Shown one piece after another: positions 59,602-64,000 of a stretch of DNA of 64,000 nucleotides. The DNA is from Actinosynnema sp040640215. GTDB taxonomy: Bacteria > Actinomycetota > Actinomycetes > Mycobacteriales > Pseudonocardiaceae. Position 1 is the first letter of the stretch; each line of letters starts with the position of its first letter. A program made the position numbers and the translations under genes. The stretch is from positions 1 to 64,000 of the forward strand of contig NZ_JBFABG010000010.1 of NCBI RefSeq assembly GCF_040640215.1, in the 5' to 3' direction. Below the pieces are notes generated by a model. It saw nothing but the letters and a program-made list of their open reading frames with translations, did not search any database and was not told the DNA's origin.

Positions 59602-60131
59602 GTGAGAAGGACATCCCGAAGGACCCCGCCAAGCTGCGCAGGGACATCGAGGAGACCCGTCGGGAGCTCGGTGACACGGTCGAGGCGCTGGCGCACAAGG
59701 CCGACGTGCCCGCCCGGGTCAAGGAGAGCGTGAACGACGGCGTGGGCAAGGCGAAGGTGAAGGCCGGCGAAGCCGCGACGCGGGTCGACCAGGCCGTCAC
59801 GCGGGCCGCAGCCGAGGCCCAGGTGGCGGCGGACGTGGTGGTGGACAAGGCTTCCACCGCTGCCGGGCAGGTCGCGGAGAAGGCTTCGGTGGCCGCCGGC
59901 CAGGTCGCCGACAAGGCGACGGCCGCCGCCGGGCAGGTCGCGGACAAGGCTTCGGTGGCCGCCGGTCACGTGGCCGAGCGCGCCGCGCACGTCGTGGAGT
60001 CGTTGCCGCAGCCGGTGCAGGACAAGGTCGTGCTGGTGTCCGAGCAGGCCCGCCGCCGGCCGGTCGCCGTGCTCGGCGGGCTCGCCGCCGCCGTGCTGCT
60101 GGTGACCTGGCTGGTCAGGAGGGGACGATGA
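59598..60131 (+). CDS. DUF3618 protein with 11-residue repeats
   Basis: 177 residues. The N-terminal DPAKLRRDIEETRRELGDTV is the DUF3618 signature. The centre consists of 11-residue units like KASVAAGQVAD and KATAAAGQVAD, repeated about five times, similar to LEA-type amphipathic helices seen in desiccation proteins. A C-terminal helix (RRPVAVLGGLAAAVLLVTWL) anchors it in the membrane. ATG overlaps the holin-like stop, and its stop overlaps the DUF4235 start. Confidence 0.88.
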   Translation: MSEKDIPKDPAKLRRDIEETRRELGDTVEALAHKADVPARVKESVNDGVGKAKVKAGEAATRVDQAVTRAAAEAQVAADVVVDKASTAAGQVAEKASVAAGQVADKATAAAGQVADKASVAAGHVAERAAHVVESLPQPVQDKVVLVSEQARRRPVAVLGGLAAAVLLVTWLVRRGR

Positions 60132-60418
60132 CGCTGGTACGGACGTTGTACAAGCCCCTCGGGCCGTTGCTGGGCGTGGCTGGCGGTCTGCTCGCCGGCC
60201 GGCTGTCCGGGCACCTGTGGAAGCTGGTCAGCGGTGAGCAGGAACCGCCCGCCGCCAACCGGCAGGATCGGGGCTGGGGCGAGGTGCTGCTCGCGGCGAC
60301 GCTCCAGGGCGCGGTGTTCGGCCTGGTCAAGGCCGCTGTCGACCGGGGTGGTGCCACCCTGTTCGACAAGGTGACCGGGGAGTGGCCGGGGGACAAGGGA
60401 GACGGCCACAAGACCTGA
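60128..60418 (+). CDS. DUF4235 membrane protein
   Basis: 96 residues. YKPLGPLLGVAGGLLAGRLS and VLLAATLQGAVFGLVKAAVD are the two membrane segments of DUF4235, with a Gly/Asp/Lys tail. It is the third gene of the translationally coupled holin-like/DUF3618/DUF4235 set, a common actinobacterial trio of unknown function. A very strong hairpin follows 50 nt downstream. Confidence 0.88.
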   Translation: MTLVRTLYKPLGPLLGVAGGLLAGRLSGHLWKLVSGEQEPPAANRQDRGWGEVLLAATLQGAVFGLVKAAVDRGGATLFDKVTGEWPGDKGDGHKT

Positions 60419-60468
60419 CGGTTCCGCCCGTCGCGGCACCGTCTGCTCCGCAAGACGACGAACACGCC

Positions 60469-60517
60469 CGCCGCCGGTCGGCGATGACATCCGCTATGTC
60501 ATCGCCGACCGGCGGCG
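60469..60517. terminator. 22-bp perfect hairpin terminator
   Basis: Left arm 60469-60490 and right arm 60496-60517 are exact complements around loop CCGCT; the tip is GATGACAT/ATGTCATC. It closes the DUF4235 operon. Confidence 0.7.
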
Positions 60518-60783
60518 GCGCGCTGCCGGTGGACTTCGGTTGGCGCATCACCCGAGGTCGTCAAGCCGCCGCAGTGCCCGTTCGGCCTCCACAGCAGCCG
60601 GTACAGCGCGAGGTCGGCGTGGTCCAGCTCGGCCGCCAGGAGTTCGCCGCCCAACCTGCACCGCACAGCGCCGGTTCGACGGCAAGGTGCGCGACCTCGG
60701 CGTCCGGGCGGTGAAGGCCCCCGCGCCGCACGAACCTACCGCCGCGCGAACCTACCGGGGCGCGAACCTACCGCCGCGCGAAC
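60518..60783. other. Gene-free stretch ending in a 16-bp tandem repeat
   Basis: No credible coding frame. The right end holds four 16-bp repeats that continue into the neighbouring gene's stop. Confidence 0.4.
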
Positions 60784-60794
60784 CTACCGGGGCC
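60731..60794. repeat. Four tandem 16-bp repeats
   Basis: Units CGAACCTACCGCCGCG and CGAACCTACCGGGGCG alternate (60731, 60747, 60763, 60779). The minus-strand stop TAG of the NYN gene (60786-60784) lies in the fourth unit, and each unit offers the same stop triplet on that strand. Confidence 0.8.
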
Positions 60795-61644
60795 GGCCGA
60801 CCGGTTCGGGGAAGACCGAGTACGCCCTCGGGTACTTGCGGCCGGGGTTGGGTGTGGGCGAGCCGGTGAAGGACACGGGTGTGCCGGTGGCCAGCGCCGT
60901 GCGACCGGCGGGCAGGTCGTCGCTGGAGACGAACCACGAACCGCCGCGCGTGTCGGTGATGAACCCGTGCGGCTGCCCGGCCCGCCAGCCCGTCACCGTC
61001 CCGCGCCGTCGCCCGCGCGGCGAGCCCACCGCCGACGCCACCACCCCGGCGGACCGCACGAACGGCTGCCGCAGCGGGTAGCCGTCGCGGTCGGCGGGGG
61101 CGAACAGCGCGTCGAACCCCGGCGTCCGGGATGCCGCCGCCCGCAGCGGCGCGGCGGTGCGCGGCGTCCAGGCGGGCGGGAGCGGTGAGGACCGGATGTC
61201 CACGACCGGCACGACGACCCGCACGCCGCGAGCGGTCAACCGGGTGGCCAGCGGGGTGAAGTCGGCGTCGCCGGTGACCAGCACCACCCAGTCCAGCCGC
61301 GCGGCGGTGGTGCGCTCCCACACCTCCAGCGCGAAGTGGACGTCGACGCCCTTCTCCTTGCCGCCGTGGAGGGGCAGGTCGTGCCGGACGATCCCGGCGG
61401 CGGCCAGGGCGGCGTCGAAGGACGTCGCGGGCGTGTCGATGCGCCCACGCACGTAGTGCGCCTCGTCCACCGTGCAGACATCCAGCGGCAACCCGGTCTC
61501 GGTGTGCACGTACCACCGCACCGCGTCGTGGAAGCCGTCGAGCGCGATCCGGGCGGCTCGCGGGTGCTCGGTGGCGTAGAAATCACTGAGGTACGCGAAC
61601 CACGTCCCGTCGTAGAACACCCCGATGCGCGCGCCTTCCCCCAC
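60784..61644 (-). CDS. NYN-domain (PIN-like) nuclease fused to a cold-shock-like domain
   Basis: 286 residues. N-terminal IGVFYDGTWFAYLSDFY, then KEKGVDVHFALEVWERT and DWVVLVTGDADFTPLATRLT give the conserved Asp set of NYN/PIN-like RNases (D near residue 12, GVDV and GDADF). The last 75 residues (GTVTGWRAGQPHGFITDTRG, SWFVSSDDL, GTPVSFTGSP) resemble a cold-shock OB fold that binds RNA or single-stranded DNA. An RNA-cleaving role guided by this domain is likely. GTG start at 61644. Single gene. Confidence 0.78.
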   Translation of the reverse strand: MGEGARIGVFYDGTWFAYLSDFYATEHPRAARIALDGFHDAVRWYVHTETGLPLDVCTVDEAHYVRGRIDTPATSFDAALAAAGIVRHDLPLHGGKEKGVDVHFALEVWERTTAARLDWVVLVTGDADFTPLATRLTARGVRVVVPVVDIRSSPLPPAWTPRTAAPLRAAASRTPGFDALFAPADRDGYPLRQPFVRSAGVVASAVGSPRGRRRGTVTGWRAGQPHGFITDTRGGSWFVSSDDLPAGRTALATGTPVSFTGSPTPNPGRKYPRAYSVFPEPVGRPR

Positions 61645-61817
61645 CGCCCCAGTTTACCCGCCCGACACCGGAAGGCCGAACGCGAGCCGCCCGGTGCCCA
61701 CGGACTGTCCGTTGTGGAACGTCGCCGCCGGACGGCCGTGATCCCGGCCGACCGGGGGCGGTGTCGTCGCCGGAGCTGTGCCATCGTGGAGGGGACGACG
61801 GGGTGGAGGAGGCGGAC

Positions 61818-61967
61818 GTGGCGCGGAAACGCGGTGGTGGGATGGCGCTGTACGTGGCGCTGGCGGTGGCGTTGATCCTGTTCGTGCCGCCACTGCGGGA
61901 CTGGGCCGCCGACCTGCTCGCGCCGCTGCTGGAGCAGCTCAGGAGCCTCAACCCGTTCCGCGGTTAG
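61818..61967 (+). CDS. Small single-pass membrane protein, 49 residues
   Basis: A GTG start lies 5 nt after GGAGGAGG. The peptide has a basic start (MARKRGGGM), a membrane helix ALYVALAVALILFVPPL and an amphipathic tail ending LLEQLRSLNPFRG. Good third-position bias. No known family. An in-frame GTG at 61803 is an alternative start. Confidence 0.6.
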   Translation: MARKRGGGMALYVALAVALILFVPPLRDWAADLLAPLLEQLRSLNPFRG

Positions 61968-62350
61968 TACGGGCCGAGCGGCGGCCGGCGGCTCTGCGCG
62001 ACCCGGACCGACCGCTCCGGAGTGTCGCGCGCCACGGGGAAACCACTGTATCGAATACCCGTGGACGGGCGGGGATCACTGATTGTCGCCACCGGTGCCG
62101 GTTTGTCGCCGCGATTCGCTCCATCGGAGTACTGCCGCCTCTTCATCGGCCACGAGAACGATTCCACGAGTGCGGCCGGTGGTCGGCGGCGGTGTGCGCG
62201 CGGAAGTGGAAGCGGGTGGACGAGTGATCTTCGGGTTGTCACCCGACTTCGTGTTGACAGTTGCCGTTCGCCTTGCCGTTCGCGGGCCGAATTCATTACC
62301 TACGAACAGGTGTATCGCGTGCACCGCGACTTCAGTATGTTCACGTGATT
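61968..62350. other. Intergenic region of lower GC
   Basis: A 108-codon open frame from 62022 lacks coding bias. A -10-like TATGTT (62336-62341) at the right end would start transcription at about the first codon of the next gene. Confidence 0.4.
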
Positions 62351-62764
62351 GTGGAAGGTGGAATCGGCACCCGGCGGAGTGCCCGGTGGTCGCGGTGGTC
62401 CGCGCCCTGGGTGCTGCTGGTGGCTTTCCTCTACCTGTACCTGGCCGTCTGCGCGACCGACGAGGTCTCCGGCGTCCACGACCCCGCACCGGTCGTGTCC
62501 GTGGCGGCACCGTCGCCCGGCGACCACCACCACGGCACCACCGACGGTTTCGGTGTGCTGATCCGGCATTCCGATTGTTTCCTCCTCGTCGGCGGGGATC
62601 TCCTCGCGGGTGTGCTGGTCCTGCTCGCGCTGTGGCTGTGCGCGGTTCCCGCCGTGCGCCACGCGTGCGGCCTGGTCCCGCCCGGTGCCGATCGGACGCG
62701 ACCACCGCCGGGCACCGCGAGCGGTCGGGAAGTCCTGCTGTCGCTGTGCGTCGCCCGGACCTGA
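62351..62764 (+). CDS. Two-helix membrane protein of unknown function
   Basis: 137 residues from GTG 62351 (62345 is also possible). Two hydrophobic helices, WVLLVAFLYLYLAVCAT and LLAGVLVLLALWLCAVPAV, flank an extracytoplasmic loop of about 60 residues containing DHHHGTTDG, a possible metal-binding cluster, and one Cys. The start lies just past a -10-like element, suggesting a leaderless transcript. I do not recognise the family. Confidence 0.55.
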   Translation: MEGGIGTRRSARWSRWSAPWVLLVAFLYLYLAVCATDEVSGVHDPAPVVSVAAPSPGDHHHGTTDGFGVLIRHSDCFLLVGGDLLAGVLVLLALWLCAVPAVRHACGLVPPGADRTRPPPGTASGREVLLSLCVART

Positions 62765-62896
62765 TCGGGCATTTCCCCGGTCCGGAACCGGCCGCCCCCG
62801 TGGCGGTTCCGCACGCGTCCGCGCGTTCCGCCGACACCACCCGCTGACCGCCGCGCGGATTGCCGGCGGTGTTTCCGGGGCATCTCGCCGTGCGCG

Positions 62897-63003
62897 GACC
62901 ACTGCGTCAGACCACTGCGTCACACGACTGGGTCAGAGCGCTGCGATAGACCGCTGAGTCAGATCACTGCGTAAGACCGCAGTGCGTTAAGTCACTGCGA
63001 TCG
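62897..63003. repeat. Eight-unit 13-bp degenerate tandem repeat array
   Basis: Consensus GACCACTGCGTCA. The first two units are identical; units 1-6 keep an exact 13-bp period, the seventh is 16 bp, the eighth 13 bp. It ends about 135 nt before the SbnA-like start. Confidence 0.75.
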
Positions 63004-63022
63004 CGACACCTCACCCCAAGCT

Positions 63023-63045
63023 GCCCTCTTTCGTGAGAGGGCTTT
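63023..63045 (+). terminator. Attenuator-like hairpin in the leader of the SbnA-like gene
   Basis: GCCCTCT (63023-63029) pairs with AGAGGGC (63036-63042) and is followed by TTTG. It lies between the repeat array and the gene, so it may end incoming transcription or act as a control point. Confidence 0.45.
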
Positions 63046-63140
63046 GTGCCGCCGCACGCTCCGGTGCGCCTCATTTCGCGCTGGTCGCCGTCAGCAATCG
63101 TCCCCGCGCTCAGGTCCTGAGCACAATTCTTGGAGTTCGC

Positions 63141-64000
63141 ATGGCACACGTCCCGCATCCCTGCCCCGGCCCGAATGGCGGCTTACCGACGGTGTTGGAC
63201 ACCGTCGGTGCCACTCCGATGATCGGACTGCGGCACCTCACCGGATCATCCGACGCGTCCGTGGTCGTCAAGCTGGAGCGGTGCAACCCCGGCGGCAGCA
63301 TCAAGGACCGGCCCGCCTGGTACATCGTGCGCCGCGCGGAGGAAGAGGGCCTGTTGCGGCCCGGCGGAACCGTCATCGAGTCCTCCTCGGGCAACTTCGG
63401 CATCTCGCTGGCGATGATCGGCGCGGCCCGGGGCTACCGGGTGATCGTCATCGTCGACCCCAAGGTCACGGCCACCAACCTCGCCATGCTCCAGGCGTTC
63501 GGCGCGGAGGTGATCGTCGTCCACGAGCAGGACGACACCGGTTCGTACCACAAGACCCGCATCGCGCTGGCCAACCAGTTGCACCGGGAGATCGCCGGTT
63601 CCTTCCGGCCCGACCAGTGCTTCAACCCGCTCAACGCGCTGGCCCACTACCACGAGACCGCCGTGGAGCTGGTCGACCAGACCGGCCCGGGACTGGCCGC
63701 CGTGGTGGCCACCGTGAGCACCGGCGGCCAGCTCGGCGGTATCTCGCGCTACCTGCGCGAGCACGCGCCCGACGTGCACGTGGTCGGCGTGGACGCGATC
63801 GGGTCGGCGGTGTTCGGCGGCGACTCGCACTCCTACCTCATCCCGGGCGTCGGGCTGGGGTGGACGCCGTCGAACCTGGACGACCTGTCCCGGCTCGACT
63901 CGGTGTACAAGGTCTCCGACGAGGACGCCTTCGTCGCGTGCCGGGTGCTGGCCCGCTCCGAGGGAATCCTGGTCGGCGGCTCCACCGGTGCGGCGCTGTG
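63141..64000 (+). CDS. sbnA: SbnA-like PLP-dependent synthase (truncated by window end)
   Basis: 286 residues visible, 3' end outside the window. PLP Lys is in NPGGSIKDRPA, the substrate loop is ESSSGNFGISLAMIGA (cysteine synthases have TSGNTG here), and STGGQLGGISRYLRE and SEGILVGGSTGAAL complete the fold. The SSGNFG/L loop is characteristic of SbnA, which joins O-phosphoserine and glutamate on the way to 2,3-diaminopropionate, a building block of staphyloferrin B and several peptide antibiotics. ATG at 63141 follows TTGGAG. It probably opens a biosynthetic gene cluster running off the right edge. Confidence 0.8.
   Translation, partial: MAHVPHPCPGPNGGLPTVLDTVGATPMIGLRHLTGSSDASVVVKLERCNPGGSIKDRPAWYIVRRAEEEGLLRPGGTVIESSSGNFGISLAMIGAARGYRVIVIVDPKVTATNLAMLQAFGAEVIVVHEQDDTGSYHKTRIALANQLHREIAGSFRPDQCFNPLNALAHYHETAVELVDQTGPGLAAVVATVSTGGQLGGISRYLREHAPDVHVVGVDAIGSAVFGGDSHSYLIPGVGLGWTPSNLDDLSRLDSVYKVSDEDAFVACRVLARSEGILVGGSTGAAL

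Noticed and set aside
62022..62348. 108-codon ORF upstream of the two-helix membrane protein
   Set aside because: Poor third-position bias and no ribosome site; overlaps promoter-like sequence.
1..64000. CRISPR arrays, IS elements or integrases
   Set aside because: No regularly spaced repeats with unique spacers, no transposase or recombinase motif and no terminal inverted repeats were found; the 13- and 16-bp arrays have no spacers.

Overview
The window is very GC-rich, uses GTG and TTG starts freely, has coding regions with G or C at nearly every third codon position, and carries IdeR/DtxR-type iron boxes and a mycothiol-dependent formaldehyde dehydrogenase. This points to a mycelial actinomycete, most likely a Pseudonocardiales member such as Saccharothrix, Lentzea or Actinosynnema. 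It reads as a chromosomal arm or accessory stretch: many regulators, secreted hydrolases, antibiotic-related functions, decayed genes and short non-coding repeats, with few core genes.

Layout. 1-3.6 kb: tail of a peptide-ABC binding protein, a Ca/H-type antiporter, a CPBP protease and a PRC-barrel gene. 3.6-6.1 kb: STAS protein, then a P450 immediately preceded by a 30-residue ORF ending in Tyr-Thr-Tyr-Tyr (a probable new cittilin-like RiPP), then a Crp-type regulator. 6.4-7 kb: gene debris. 7.3-13.8 kb: O-methyltransferase and an iron-boxed siderophore uptake operon. 13.9-19.4 kb: secreted hydrolase, a zinc-protease gene under a MerR-type promoter, a short run of degenerate tRNA-like elements, and a large secreted M6-like metalloprotease. 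19.5-27.7 kb: HAD-like protein, LacI remnant, cupin, ECF41 sigma factor with its target gene, streptogramin lyase, PadR/membrane-protein pair, second P450. 28-33 kb: secreted subtilase, tyrosinase operon, tandem small secreted proteins. 33-43 kb: glutathionyl-hydroquinone reductase, TerB-like protein, family 2B encapsulin with an overlapping cysteine desulfurase, DUF2236/EF-hand fusion, a second iron-boxed siderophore reductase, SUKH protein and DUF2330 protein. 43-50.5 kb: molybdenum hydroxylase operon, GNAT, NAD-dependent DNA ligase. 50.5-58.5 kb: TetR/hydrolase pair, formaldehyde detoxification pair, ArsR/MFS pair, lipoprotein, glycosyltransferase. 59-64 kb: envelope-stress-type operon, NYN/cold-shock fusion, small membrane proteins, and a truncated SbnA-like gene behind a 13-bp repeat array.

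How parts fit together. Two loci (about 8.8-13.8 kb and 39.9-40.9 kb) look like one iron-starvation response, and the SbnA-like gene at the right edge may begin a diaminopropionate-containing siderophore or antibiotic cluster. Several regulator/target pairs show their own operators in the sequence (ECF41, PadR, TetR). The most interesting items are the YTYY precursor/P450 pair, the tRNA-like elements, the encapsulin 2B/cysteine desulfurase pair, and a palindrome (TCCACAGTGGA) that recurs between genes.
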